In this document: piece by piece, positions 41,347-52,221 of the stretch
Position numbering within the stretch: position 1 is the first letter of the stretch
Layout: every line of letters starts with the position of its first letter
From: Areca catechu
Lineage: Eukaryota > Streptophyta > Magnoliopsida > Arecales > Arecaceae
Length of the DNA: 64,000 bases
Direction: 5' to 3'
Assembly (NCBI GenBank): GCA_021397845.1
Contig: CM038043.1
Span: 31,433,501 to 31,497,500 of the forward strand
Position numbers and translations under genes: made by a program
The notes under the pieces: model-generated
Seen by the model: only the letters and a program-made list of their open reading frames with translations
Database searches by the model: none
Told to the model about the DNA's origin: nothing

Positions 41347-41958
41347 TCCGGGCGACGCTTCGAGAACCAGAAAGTCTCTCGGAGCCATCCCCAGGACAGC
41401 AACCACCATCGCTTCAAATCTAGAGAAATCTGCATCATGTGACGGCATCATTAATGGTCTCTTTTTGGGAAAAAAAGGCCCGATGGCTCATAAGGCGCAA
41501 GAGATTACGACTGTACAAATTTTGACATGCCATGTGGACAACAATGATCCTAATCAAATCTCCCTAATCATTGATTAGCGGGAAGATGACTCCTGTCCGT
41601 CCCAACGGACAAGCTCAACATCCGAAGAAAGGCAATGGAGTTTTGGTCCGTTCAAGGGTTCGTCCTCCCCGATTGAATGGCCTTCGGCCATGACTGTTCA
41701 ACTAAACAGAAAAGAGAATGGTAGAACCAGTTCTTATTGACTAAACGGTCTCTAGATGCGATTATTCGACCAAGTAGAAAAAAGAACAGGAAGATCAATT
41801 CAAGCAACACATGAGACACAACAATGCATGTGCAAAGAAAGAAGAATTCATTCCAAAATCCGAGAAAGCTGCAATACAAAGTTCATTGGCAATACAAGTA
41901 AGAAAGAAGGAAAATACATTCAGAGTGATCCAGGTCACTCAACATCAGCAGGAGAAGG
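41271..41958. other. E9 spacer between the two antisense genes
   Basis: Apart from the promoter elements described, I see no coding frame, only AT-rich sequence. It is the 3' flank of antisense gene 2. Confidence 0.4.
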
Positions 41959-42742
41959 CTACACACCACAGGATTGAAGCAACTTGTCAAATTGCTCTGA
42001 GAGGATCTCATCAATCTGGGCCGGGACAGGAGAACCTTCAGCCTGGACTCCTCCAGCCTGAGTTACCTCTTGGGCCGGGATTGGAGCTGGGATCACCTCC
42101 GGATCTTCGACTGGGGTAGCAGCCTCCTCTACTGGACATAGCAACTCCTCGACCTCCCCTGCGACTTTGGCCTCCTCAGCTTCTTCTCCTTCCTCTCCAA
42201 TTATGTTGTAGGAGGGAATGCTCGAAAGGTCGAGGTGAGGGAGGGTCTCCTTTACCTTGGAGAGCCTGTCGTTGAAGCTGTGCTGGTAGGCATACAATGA
42301 CACTTCATCAATCTCTGTCTGAAATTGTGAAGACGTCTTGAAGTCAGCCACGACACTATCTACCCGCTTCCTCAAAGCTTTGGACTCCCTCTTGGCGGCT
42401 TTGGCCTCCCTCTTAGCAGCTTCGGATTCCAGGATCATCTCTTTGACCCTCCTAGAAGCCTCCTCCACCACCTTGGACAGATTTTCCATCCTCTCCTAAT
42501 CCTCCATGGTAGCTTGCTCTAGGGATTTGACTTGCTTCCTGCTCCAGTTCCACCCTGCCTCTTGTCCCGCTATCCTTGAGTGGGCACTTTTGAGTTCGCC
42601 CTTCAGGTCACGAACTTCATCAGTTACCCGGACAAGACGATCCTCCATGGATTGCTTCAGCTCTTCGGCTACTTCTTTGGCAGCCCTAGCAGTCTGAAGC
42701 TTTTCCTTAAGGCCGTGGATGAGGCTGTCCAAGTTCCCCAGG
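41959..42742 (-). pseudogene. E9 antisense gene 2, coiled-coil exon (3' part), interrupted by E10
   Basis: The minus-strand frame from 42742 to 41959 is open except for a TAG near 42496 after LEQATMED. It starts in mid-gene (GLGNLDSLIHGLKEKLQ). It forms a long Glu/Lys/Ala coiled coil (AAKEVAEELKQSMEDRL, SEAAKREAKAAKRESKALRK), then a conserved module (FKTSSQFQTEIDEVSLYAYQ ... LPHLDLSSIPSY), then an acidic Pro-rich end. The upstream part of the same frame is found beyond E10 (63365-63396). Such proteins resemble the C-terminal half of plant proteins annotated with the 'putative gypsy type transposon' domain; this is from memory of the family, not a search. Confidence 0.6.
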
Positions 42743-42747
42743 CCTTC

Positions 42748-44707
42748 TGGTGTGGGCACCAGGATCCGACAGAGGCTCCTCAACCCTCTGTGGATCTCAT
42801 ATTAGGGTTCCACTTCTATGAGTCATGTAATAAGTTTGAGCCAATGCAATTTCATAATTTCTAGTCATGTAACAAGTCTAAGTTTGTTTAGTCTTGTACC
42901 TTGACCAATTTGGGTCAAGTTAGGTCATGAGTCCTGTATTTATTTTTGGTTCGAGTCTGAGTTTGGATTGGGTCCAAGCCCAATTGAAGTCAACCTGGCT
43001 TTCAAGACCAAGTCAAGTTCCTTGTGGGTCAACCCACCACTTTCACTTGGAAAGATGCCAACTCAGGTGCCACATCAGCTACCTATGTGGCGCCACATCA
43101 GTTGCCACTTGGGCATCCAAGGAGGGAAACAAGGTGGTGCCCTCATGCATTCCACTCGCCCTCTCCATGCCTTTTTCTCTTGGGCAACCTTGGAAGGAGG
43201 AGACATCATCCCCTTCTTCCCTCCCCCACATCACGCTATGATCCATCAATAAATGGGGCATTGAAGATTCTTGAAGAGACCAAGCCACAAAGCAAGCCAT
43301 TTTCCAAGCCTTCTTCCCAAAGTATTCACACAAGAAAGGAAGGTCAAGGAGCACATTCCCCATTCCAAGCCATCAAATTTACAACGCCCAAAAGCTCCCT
43401 CCTTGGTCCGCCATGACTCACTCCATCTAGGCATGGAAGAAATCAAAGGGAGACACATCCCTTGAAGTAAGCCTTGCTCCATGTTTTCTTCCCAAAGTGA
43501 GCATGCAAGGTGGAAGTCAATGGGAGTTGAAGTGGGGAATTCAAATCCCTTGCTTCAAGCCCTCCAATCAAGTCTTCTTCCCAAATTGCTTCAACCTCTT
43601 TGGAAGGGAGAGACAAGATCCTTGGGCGCCTCCACCTAACACTCCCCATGTCAAGCCTTATACCAAAGAAAGGGTGTGCAACAAAGGAAGGAAGAAGAAC
43701 ATAAGCCACGCTACAAGCCCCTCTTCATGTCTTTTTCCAAAACAATGAAGATTCTTTCCAACTTCAAGGCACCATGATCCCTCCTCCTAGCCTTGCTTCA
43801 TGCCATGCCCATTCAAGATAAAGAAGAAGAAATTTTGTATTCTTGCATTTGAATTTCAAAATGGGCCTTGGGTGCCTATTTAAAGGACCCAACCCCCTCC
43901 ATTGTAAAAAAAAAATTGAATGATTGAATGTTGAATGAAAAAGTTTGAGTTTATTCCACCCTCCAACCATTGTCTCTTAGGCTAGGTTTGAGTGGAGTTG
44001 CCTTCGTCCCTAGGTACGTCGAGTGGTGTGAGGCCACCTGTCTGTCGCTCCAAGGCATCGCAAATCCTTCGTCCTCCAGGATGTCGCGTGGTGTGAGGCC
44101 ACATTCCTTCATCCTCCGGGACGTCGCGGGGTGCGAGGCCCCAAGTTATCTCCAACTTCGATTTTGGAATCCAGCCGGACACCGGGCTTGAAGCCCCTTC
44201 CCAACTCTATCTCACTTCCTTTCCGTGCATCTCCATATTTCATTGATTTTTTTTTTTTTTTGTTTGCTTACAGGTCCTTCCTGGCATCTCGGGCATTGGA
44301 GATAGTCAGCTTTGCCATCGCGACCTCCCGACCCAAAGCCAGTGCTTCCACGGGTTCGACTGCTCGGGCATCCAGGCCGCATCCACCGAGTTGAGCGATC
44401 TTTGCACCGGGCGCTTCAGAAGTTTGAGGTTTGTTTTCTCTTTATCTCCAAAGTAGATATTGTATGTCGAGCTAGTCCTACCGGGGTTTCTTAATCCCGG
44501 GGTCCTGTTCTCGTTTTCACTTTTAGGGATTTGAACTGCTAGCGTAAGCTTTCATTACTGTTCTTCTATTTCTTACCTTTGCTTGTGATCGGGAATCGAA
44601 ATCCTAAAAAAAAATATCTAAAACTCATCAAACATAAAAAAAGAAATTCCTTGCATCATAAGCATCCATCCCAGCATCCCTAGCCCTAACCCCCTCGTAC
44701 CGCATCA
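42748..44707 (+). repeat. E10 5' LTR
   Basis: Starts TGGTGTGGGCACC and ends CCGCATCA. TATA-like TATTTAAA is at 43877-43884. CpG-rich tandem units of about 55 bases (containing GGACGTCGCG and GTG.GAGGCC) are at 44005-44140, just downstream of the transcription start. The acceptor-like T-rich tract ending GCTTACAG is at 44249-44273. The U5 hairpin is at 44481-44500. The first 58 bases carry the coding tail (RIRQRLLNPLWIS). Confidence 0.93.
44481..44500 (+). other. U5 hairpin of E10 5' LTR, loop TTCTTA
   Basis: Seven-pair stem CCGGGGT/ATCCCGG with one G-U pair around TTCTTA. The 3' LTR copy is at 63137-63156. Only the loop and the place are shared with the other LTR families; the stem bases differ but pair. 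Confidence 0.6.
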
Positions 44708-44711
44708 ATCT

Positions 44712-44723
44712 TGGTATCAGAGC
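44712..44723 (+). other. PBS of E10
   Basis: TGGTATCAGAGC, perfect tRNA-iMet type site four bases after the LTR. Only 66 bases of leader separate it from the ORF at 44790, whereas other elements here have 0.9-1 kb. Confidence 0.85.
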
Positions 44724-44789
44724 AAGGCTAGGACTAGTGCAGTTTGTTTCATTTTCTGCATTCTGGTTAGCTCGTATATGGTCTGATCC

Positions 44790-45377
44790 ATGACCCAGTT
44801 AGGCAACCAGTTGAATAATAGATTGGATCAAATAGAGGCCAGACTAAGACCCCTAGAGGAAGAGCTAAATGAATCTGAAGACCTTCTAGGTGTAGTCAGA
44901 TGCATCCTAGCCCAAAACATAATACAGGAAGACTGGCGTAGGACCAACATCCTACAGACCCTGATCAAGCTAGGAGATAAGGTTTGTAAGGTCATCATTG
45001 ATAGTGGAAGCTGTGTTAATGCCCTGTCTTTGAGTACAGTCAAATCCTTAGGACTAGGCATAGTTCCCCACCCCAACCCTTACAAAGTCTCCTGGATAGA
45101 TTCAACTTCAATCCCTGTAAATTCTAGGTGCCAAATCAAGATAAAAATGAGTTACTATGAAGAGTCGATTTGGTGTGACGTCTTACCCATGGGTGTGGGT
45201 AGTATCATCCTAGGACGACCCTGGCTTTTCGACCATGATGCCACCCTTTATGGTCGATCCAATACCTGTGTCTTTCTCCACCAAGGGAATAAGATTACAA
45301 TCAACCCAATCCAGCCAAAGGACCCGTCAAGAAAGGATCAAGTAGCCGTAAAGAAAGGAAGCCTGAAGTTAACCTAA
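44790..45377 (+). CDS. E10 gag start fused to complete aspartic protease, 195 aa
   Basis: Residues 1-30 (MTQLGNQLNNRLDQIEARL) resemble the end of the coiled-coil Gag N-terminus of E11. The next residues (ESEDLLGVVRCILAQNIIQE) are the acidic linker just before protease. The whole capsid and CCHC region is therefore missing without loss of frame. Protease spans about 60-180, with the active VIIDSGSCVNALS, VSWIDSTSIPVNSRCQIKI, EESIWCDVLPMGVGSIILGR and YDGRSNTCVF-like segments. It is the only undamaged chromoviral protease in the window. The frame ends near 45377, where a one-base shift leads to the acidic ORF. Confidence 0.8.
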   Translation: MTQLGNQLNNRLDQIEARLRPLEEELNESEDLLGVVRCILAQNIIQEDWRRTNILQTLIKLGDKVCKVIIDSGSCVNALSLSTVKSLGLGIVPHPNPYKVSWIDSTSIPVNSRCQIKIKMSYYEESIWCDVLPMGVGSIILGRPWLFDHDATLYGRSNTCVFLHQGNKITINPIQPKDPSRKDQVAVKKGSLKLT

Positions 45378-45937
45378 TCAAGGACAATAGGTTAGAAGAA
45401 GAGATTACTAGGAAAGGACCCTTTAAAGAGTTTCAGGGAGAGAAGGATGAACATTCTGAGAATTTGAATACAAAAACCCCTGAGCCCATTGAAGACTTTA
45501 AGGTTGAATCCATTGAAAATCTAGGGAAAGAAACTCCTGAGCCCATTAAAGAATTGAAGGAAAGCATATATGAGTCAAGTTTAGTAGAAGATGGGCCCGA
45601 GGGTGAAATCATTGAGGAATCCAAGGAGAGTGATCCTGAACCCACTACAAAACTTGAAGAGGAAATGATCGAGCCAGGATCACATCTAGTAAATGAACAT
45701 GTGGATTCAACAGTCTTTTCCACAGGAGTTCAGGAACCAACCCTTAATGAACCGATCCAAAGAGAACATCCTCAAGAGATGGTTGAAGCTCGAAAAGAAA
45801 TTGAGGATGAAGTTCCTGATGAGTTACCTGATCAACTTCCACCCCTGAGAGACATCCATCATACTACAGACGTGGCCCCAGGATCCTCTTTAACAGACCT
45901 TCCTTACTGTGGGATTGACCCTAGCAAACCCCAAGAT
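45378..45937 (+). CDS. E10 acidic spacer and RT N-terminal linker, cut by E11
   Basis: The open frame (phase of 45464) continues protease after a one-base shift. It has many Glu/Pro repeats (TPEPIEDFKVESIEN, TPEPIKELKESI), then EDEVPDELPDQLPPLRDIHH, which is the linker before RT in E8 (LPDHLPPLRDIQH). The frame runs to SKPQD, where E11 is inserted. Beyond E11 (60431) it continues with DLPEQVDH and the integrase-like block, so RT and RNase H were already absent before E11 arrived. Confidence 0.7.
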
Positions 45938-47399
45938 TGGTGGGGACACCGGAGGCACCGGAATAAGACAGAGGCTTTTCAACCCTCTGTGAATTGATCA
46001 AAAATTTATGAGTCCATCTGTAATAAGGGCTTAGCCCATCTGAGTCTATTTTAGTTGTTATTTGAGTCTTTTGAGTTGTTATTTCAGTTTTGTACTAGTC
46101 AGCTCATGTTGAGCTAGTTTAGTCCAATTTTAGTCAGCTCATGTCGAGCTAATTTTATTTTATTTTTTTTTGAGTCCTGTCCAAGCAAATTGAAGACTCA
46201 AGACCACATCATACAAGTGAAGACCAAGTCCAACTAGATTGAAGACATGAAAGTATAGCCCAAGTCCAACCCAGCTTGAAGATTTGAAGACCCCAGGAGG
46301 AAAATTCAGAAAACCCTGATTTCTTGCAGATGCCCTCCAGATGCCCAGATTCCCTTCCAGATGCCAAAGTATATTCATAGATAAGGGCATCCATGATCCC
46401 AGAGGTCCATCTGTATCCTAGCCCAAAGAAATCAAGCCCAGGCGCCAAGCCCAAGCCCGTAAGAAGCAAGATACCAGGGAATATTCCTGCTACCTGGCTA
46501 CCAGGCCACCACAGCTTCCAGAGGCCCAAACCCATGCGCCCGAGCCCCTTTGGGCCGGCCCCTTGCTGCTCTTAGAAGCCCAACATGCCCCCCTAGGCAT
46601 CGTTGGAGTGTTGGCCAAGTCAAGAGAATTTTTAGGGAATTTTCTACCTAATGTTTCCTTATTTTCTAGCTAGGGTTTGAGAGGGAAAATGATTCTTATG
46701 TAAAGACTTATGTGCCCTTACTTGGAGCCCAAGGTTAAGGGTCTATTTAAAGGACCCCAGCCTCTTGTATGAAGGGAGATTTTGATATATGAAATAAACC
46801 TTGAGTTCTTCAATTGCTTCATGTGATTACCCTGCTGTGTGCATAAAGGGGTTTGAGAGTTCATTTTCACGGTGTTTGCAACCATCTTCCTGCCGCCAAC
46901 CATCCTTCCAGCCCCCTCCAAACTTTCTTCCCTTTGCTGTTTTCCTTTGTTTTCTTGATTATCTTTGAGTTTTCTAACTCCTGATAGGTTGTTTGCAGGT
47001 CCTTGAGTTCCTACGAATCCAACGACTCCAGCCACGCCTCAATCGGACCACCGAGCAGAAAGCCGGGTATCCGCGGGTCTTTGGCTCAATTTTCCAGGCC
47101 GCATCCATCGAGGAACGAGAGATCCCTTCACTACGATCTTCACTGGGTGCTTCAGACATTGTCAGGTACACTCCCTCTACCTCCAGTCTTTATATTGTAG
47201 GGGAACTTGCCCTAACCGAGGCTTCTCAGCCCCCGCGATCCTTCTTCAGTACTTTTCTAGGTTCTAATCTGCATGCTTGGCTTCAAATATTCATACAAAA
47301 CTCCCTACAACTAACTTTGATTTGAAATTTGGGAATTAGTCACCTAACCCCACATATATAACAAACAAAAAGAATTGCATGCATATTAGTCTTGCATCA
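45938..47399 (+). repeat. E11 5' LTR
   Basis: Starts TGGTGGGGACACC, ends TTGCATCA. TATTTAAA is at 46744-46751. The U5 hairpin (CCGAGGC, loop TTCTCA, GCCCCCG) is at 47216-47235. A pyrimidine tract ending TTTGCAG precedes GTCC near 46998, a possible splice acceptor. The coding tail in the first 55 bases ends RQRLFNPL and stop. Confidence 0.92.
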
Positions 47400-48326
47400 T
47401 TTGGTATCAGAGCTTAGATTAGGGCTTGTTTTCTGCAATTTTTCAGTCCGTATATACTCTTTTATTTAAATTTTTTATCTCTGATCAAAACTCCAAAAAT
47501 TCTGAAATTTGTTTTTCTGGATTCATCATAACTCACAGTAATTTTTAGAATCTGTTTAAGATTTTATTTCTGCCTGTGAATTTTTTTCAAGCCAAAATAC
47601 AGCCTAAAAATTTTTGGCTCTATTTTTTCAGCAAGACAAGTTTGGAAGTTTTAGGATTTTATTTAGCATCTTTTGCATATCTTTTAATTTTAGTATATTT
47701 CCAACATATTAGGCCATGATTTGCAAGTTTTTTTCTATTTAATAAAATACCAAAAAAAAATACATATTCTCCAAAAATACCAAAAACATCTAAACCCTAA
47801 TTTTCATCCTCATCTGCCTGCCATCATTGCATAATTTACTTTTAAGGGCACTCTTGCTATATCAGATGGGGGGAGGATTTGATCACCTCTCCTTAGCCCA
47901 AAGCCACATCCCTTGCATTCGGTCCCAAGCCTTAACCTAAAATTAACTAGACTTAATTTGCCCTAGTGGGCTAGGGACACCAACTGGTCGGGTCCGGGCT
48001 AAGTGTCAGATCATTGTGTCAAGCTAACCTGTGTATGCTTTGTGCTCGATGTCTAGAACGGTGGTTTAGGGATTCAATCTCGAAGGGCTTGTGTGCTGGT
48101 CCGCCTACCTGGCCAATCTCTGATTGGTGTCTAGGATTGGCAATCAGGGACCTAACACTCCCCTTACACCTGCCTGGCTGAGTATAGGGTTTCTATAGGC
48201 TAGTTTGCCACCCTGATTGAGCATCTAGTTTTGGACTCTAAGTCTAGTCAGCTATAGTCGGTTTGATCGAGTCTTGCATGAGCATTAGATTAGGAGTCCC
48301 ATCTCATCCACCATCTCCCTGAACCC
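47400..48326 (+). other. E11 PBS and leader
   Basis: PBS TGGTATCAGAGC is at 47402-47413. It is AT-rich non-coding sequence. The covarying hairpin GGGGAGG-ATTTGATCA-CCTCTCC is at 47870-47892. CCAATCTCTGATTGG is near 48112-48126. Confidence 0.8.
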
Positions 48327-49931
48327 ATGGATAAGCAGGAAGCTAGGATTCAAGCCCTTATAGATCAAATGGCCCAGATGGCTACCCAGATGATTACCCA
48401 GATGACCCAGTTAACTCAGTCTGGTACCCAAACCAACAATAGAATTGACCATCTTGCCAATAGGTTTGACCAGTTAGAAGGCCATGTAGGGACCATACAA
48501 AGAACCCATGGGTCATAGTCTGAGCCAGATCTTGAGTCCCCTCAACCTAGGAGGACCCCAAACCCTGATCTATACCATGAGGTCGAACCTAGGAGAGCCC
48601 CTTATCCTGATCCGTACTACAATCCTCAACCTAGGAGGATCCTAAACCCTGATCCATACCGAGAGGTTGAACCTAGGAGAGTCCCTCAGCCTGACCTATA
48701 CAATAATACTGAACCTAGAAGAACCCCTTACCATGACCCTTATTATGATACTGAACCTAGAAGAACCCCTTACCATGACCCTTATTATGATACTGAACCC
48801 AGGAGAACCCAATACTCTGACCCATATAGGGAGTCCAATCCTAGGAGAACCCAATACTCTGACCCATATAGGGAGTCCAATCCTAGGAGAACCCAATACT
48901 CTGACCCATATAGGGAGCCCAACCCTAGGAGAACCCAATATTCTGACCCATATAGGGAGTCCAACCCTAGGAGAACCCAATATCCTGACCTATATAGGGA
49001 GCCCAACCTTAGGAGGATCCCATACCATGATCCATCCTTAGAACCTGATCATAGAGCTGACCCAAAATCCTATGACCCCAGATCCTATAATCCCATGACC
49101 CATAGATCTGCACCCTTGTCCTATGAGCCCAGAGAACCCATAACCCCTAGGTATCAATCTAGTACTAGTCAGGTTTCCCTTAGTCAACTTGAACCTCATA
49201 GGATTAGTATCCCTAAATATGAGCCAAGTAGTGAGCCACTACCCCTTAGGCAACCTGAACCTGCTAGGAGTAGTACCCATAATCAGAGACCAGAACCTAA
49301 CCAATTTCCCACTAGCCGACCTTCTCCAAACATTCCTGAGATTCACAAGGCTTACATTAATGCGGAAGTGTATAAAGCTGATGTGAGCCTAGTGGATGAG
49401 AATGAGGGAGAAGAGGAGACACCTTTAGTAGACCTCGAATTAGTTGACCCAGTAGATACCCATGTAAAAACCAACCCAGAGCTAGTTGACTTTGACCACA
49501 TCCAACCTAAAGCTATAGTGGAAGAACAATTAGAGGAAGAGAACTCTGATACTAGGATTTTACCTGAGGAAACAATAGAAAAGGATCTAATTGTAGAGCC
49601 TATTCCTAAATTCCATAAACAAGAAGACTTTATTCAGGATTTGGCTTACTTAACCTATTGCCCTCAGGATGAATCCCTTCCTGCCATTCCTATTGAAGAT
49701 CTCTTCCTAGAAATTATTGACCCATCCTTCCATAGGATGGACCTTTTCTTGCCCATAGATATACCGCAACCCCGTAAGGTTAGCCTCATTAGTCTAGGAT
49801 TAGTCCCTGACCTGTATCCAACTAATCCAGAACCTTTTTCTCTACCCTACCAAACTAATTCTGAACCCACTTCCTATTTCTGCCCTTTCCAGACATCTCC
49901 AGCATTTCTAGGATCATTAGATTGCATTTAG
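48327..49931 (+). CDS. E11 gag-like ORF with EPRR repeat array and acidic region, one amber
   Basis: Residues 1-63 form a Met/Gln-rich coiled coil (QALIDQMAQMATQMITQM). A TAG at 48516-48518 is the only stop; the same phase is then open to 49931. Residues 65-230 are a tandem array of a 14-residue unit of the type NPRRTQYSDPYRES, with about twelve copies. E8 has a single EPRRPLYRDPE at this place in Gag. A Pro/Ser-rich part and an acidic part follow (LVDENEGEEETPLVDLE, EQLEEENSDTRILPEE). The end (NSEPTSYFCPFQTS) enters the integrase-like block. Capsid and CCHC are absent. Confidence 0.65.
48526..49010 (+). repeat. Coding minisatellite in E11, 42-nt core unit
   Basis: Tandem units are centred on CCTAGGAGAACCC. 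The four or five units from 48798 to 49007 are exact 42-mers with one or two substitutions, so they amplified recently. The upstream units (48530-48797) have the same phase but are more diverged. Length is always a multiple of three. Confidence 0.85.
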
Positions 49932-50746
49932 TTGAGATTAGCATACTGCATGCATTCATTACGCATGTTAGGTTTGCATTATACTTCTGGCATACCCTTT
50001 GGCATTTGCTTGGAGTCCATTGTAAATACTCTTGTGCACACCACACTAGGGTCAGACCTAGAGAGTCTATAGTCTTTTAGGTTTAGGCCCATAAAAGTCT
50101 TATAAATTTCCTTCGATAGGAATGCAAAGTCGAGTCTATTAGGTGTTAGTATGAGTTCTTTGCATCATTTGTTAGGAGTCTGCATGTGCCTAGCATGTTC
50201 ACCACCCGCACTAATCTTAAAACAACTGGCTAATTCCCAAAGAAGGGTCAAAGAATTTGATGTAGTGGATTCTATCTTGGTTAGGCTTAGGCCTAAAAGA
50301 AGCTTCATGCTCGTAGAGCCAGACCTTTTAAAGTGATAGAGAAGGATTGGATCAAATGCCTAGGTGTTAGACTTGCCTTCGGATTTGGGCATTAGTTCTA
50401 CTTTCAATATTATAGACCTGGTTGAGTATAGGGAACCGGCAGCAATACCTAGTGAGGCTTTTGGACATGTTCCTTTTCATTGTGAGTGATCCTAACCCAC
50501 AGTGTCCACTAACAAATTGGCTTGAGAGAGGAGAACGGATCGAGCGTATCTTGGACGATCAAGCCATCACGACCCGGGGTCATGACTATCAATGTTTCCT
50601 GGTCCGATGGCAAGGCCGGCCAGAGTCGGATGATTCATGGATTTCTTGAGAGGACTTGCAGCACCTCAACCCAGACCTCCCGAGAGATATGTGAGCCAGC
50701 TTGATCTTCACTCGATAGGGTCGAGTTCCTCCCACCCCGGGAGAAT
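49932..50746 (+). pseudogene. E11 integrase-like block, integrase C-terminus and chromodomain, decayed
   Basis: Just after the gag-like ORF a frame reads HLVEISILHAF and FALYFWHTLWHLLG, the end of the block shared with E2, E7, E10 and E13. Then comes the conserved non-coding segment (50068-50200). Integrase C-terminal pieces (LANSQRRVKEF) and the chromodomain (ERGERIERILDDQA, FLVRWQGRPESDDSWIS) are split by frameshifts and a TGA. The polypurine tract precedes 50747. Confidence 0.7.
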
Positions 50747-51263
50747 TGGTGGGGACACCGAAGGCACCGGAATAAGACAGAGGCTTTTTAACCCTCTGTG
50801 AATTAATCAATAATTTATGAGTCCATCTGTAATAAGGGCTAAGCCCATCCAAGTCTATTTTAGTTGTTATTTGAGTCTTTTGAGTTGTTATTTTAGTTCT
50901 GTACTAGTCAGCTCATGTTGAGCTAGTTCAGTCCAATTTTAGTCAGCTCATGTCGAGCTAATTTTATTTATTTATTTTTTGAGTCCTGTCCAAGCAAATT
51001 GAAGACTCAAGACCACATCATATAAGTGAAGACCAAGTCCAACTAGATTGAAGACATGGAAGTATAGCCCAAGTCCAACCCAGCTTGAAGATTTGAAGAC
51101 CCCAGGAGGAAAATTCAGAAAACCTTGATTTCTTGCAGATGCCCTCCAGATGCCCAAATTTCCTTCCAGATGCCAAAGTATATTCATAGATAAGGGCATC
51201 CATGATTCTAGAGATCCATCTGCATCCTAGCCCAAAGAAATCAAGCCCAGGTGCCAAGCCCAA
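50747..51263 (+). repeat. E11 3' LTR, left part (broken by E12)
   Basis: Matches the first 0.5 kb of 45938-47399. Interrupted at CCCAA (51259-51263), which is duplicated at 59481-59485 around E12. Confidence 0.92.
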
Positions 51264-52221
51264 TGATGCGGGACTAATATGCATGCAATTCTTTTTGTAT
51301 GTTTTATATATGGGGTTAGGTGATTAATTCTCGAATACAGATTAGAATCTAGAAAAGTACTAAAGAAGGATTGCCGGGGCTAAGAAGCCTCGGTTAGGGC
51401 AAGTTCTCCTACAATAATAAGACTGGAGGTAGAGGGGGTGTACTTGACAACGTTTGAAGTGCCCGGTGAAGATTGCAGCAAAGGGATCTCTCGTTCCTCG
51501 ATGGATGCGGCCTGGAAAACTGAGCCAAAGACCCACGGATACCCGACATTCTGCTCGGTGGTCCGATGAGGCTTGGCTAGAGTCGTTGGATTCGTAGGAA
51601 CTCGGGGACCTGCAAACGACCTGTCAGGGGTTAGAAAACTCAGAGAAAATCAAGAAAACAAAGGAAAATAGCAAAGGGAAGAAAGTTTTGGAGGGGGCTG
51701 GAAGGATGGTTGGTGGCAAGAAGATGGTTGCAAACACCGGGAAGAAGAACTCTCAAACCCCTTTATGCACACAGCAGGGTAATCAAACAAAACAATAAAA
51801 GAACTCAAGGTTTATTTCATATATCAAAATCTCCCCTCATACAAGAGGCTAGGGTCCTTTAAATAGACCCTTAACCTTGGGCTCCAAGTAAGGACACATA
51901 AGTCTTTACATAAGAATCCTTTTCCCTCTAAAACCCGAGCTAGAAAATAAGGAAACATTAGGTAGAAAAATCCCTAAAAATTCTCTTGACTTGGCCAACA
52001 CTCCAAGGATGCCTAGGGGGGCATGTTGGGCTTCTAAGAGCAGCAAGAGGACTGCCCAAAGGGGCTTGGGCACATGGGCTTGGGCCTCTGGAAGCTGGGG
52101 TGGCCTGGTAGCCAGGTAGCAGGAATATTCCCTGGTATCTTGCTTTTTAGGGGCTTGGGCTTGGTGCCTGGGCTTGATTTTTTTGGGATAGGATGCAGAT
52201 GGACCTCTAAAATCATGGATG

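Noticed and set aside
48696..48980. A repetitive minus-strand frame (units GSPRVGLPIWVR).
   Set aside because: It is the antisense reading of the 42-nt minisatellite in E11; the plus-strand frame continues the gag-like ORF.
48798..49007. Regularly spaced repeats that could suggest a CRISPR array.
   Set aside because: Units are directly adjacent with no unique spacers, lie in a coding frame, and the genome is a plant.
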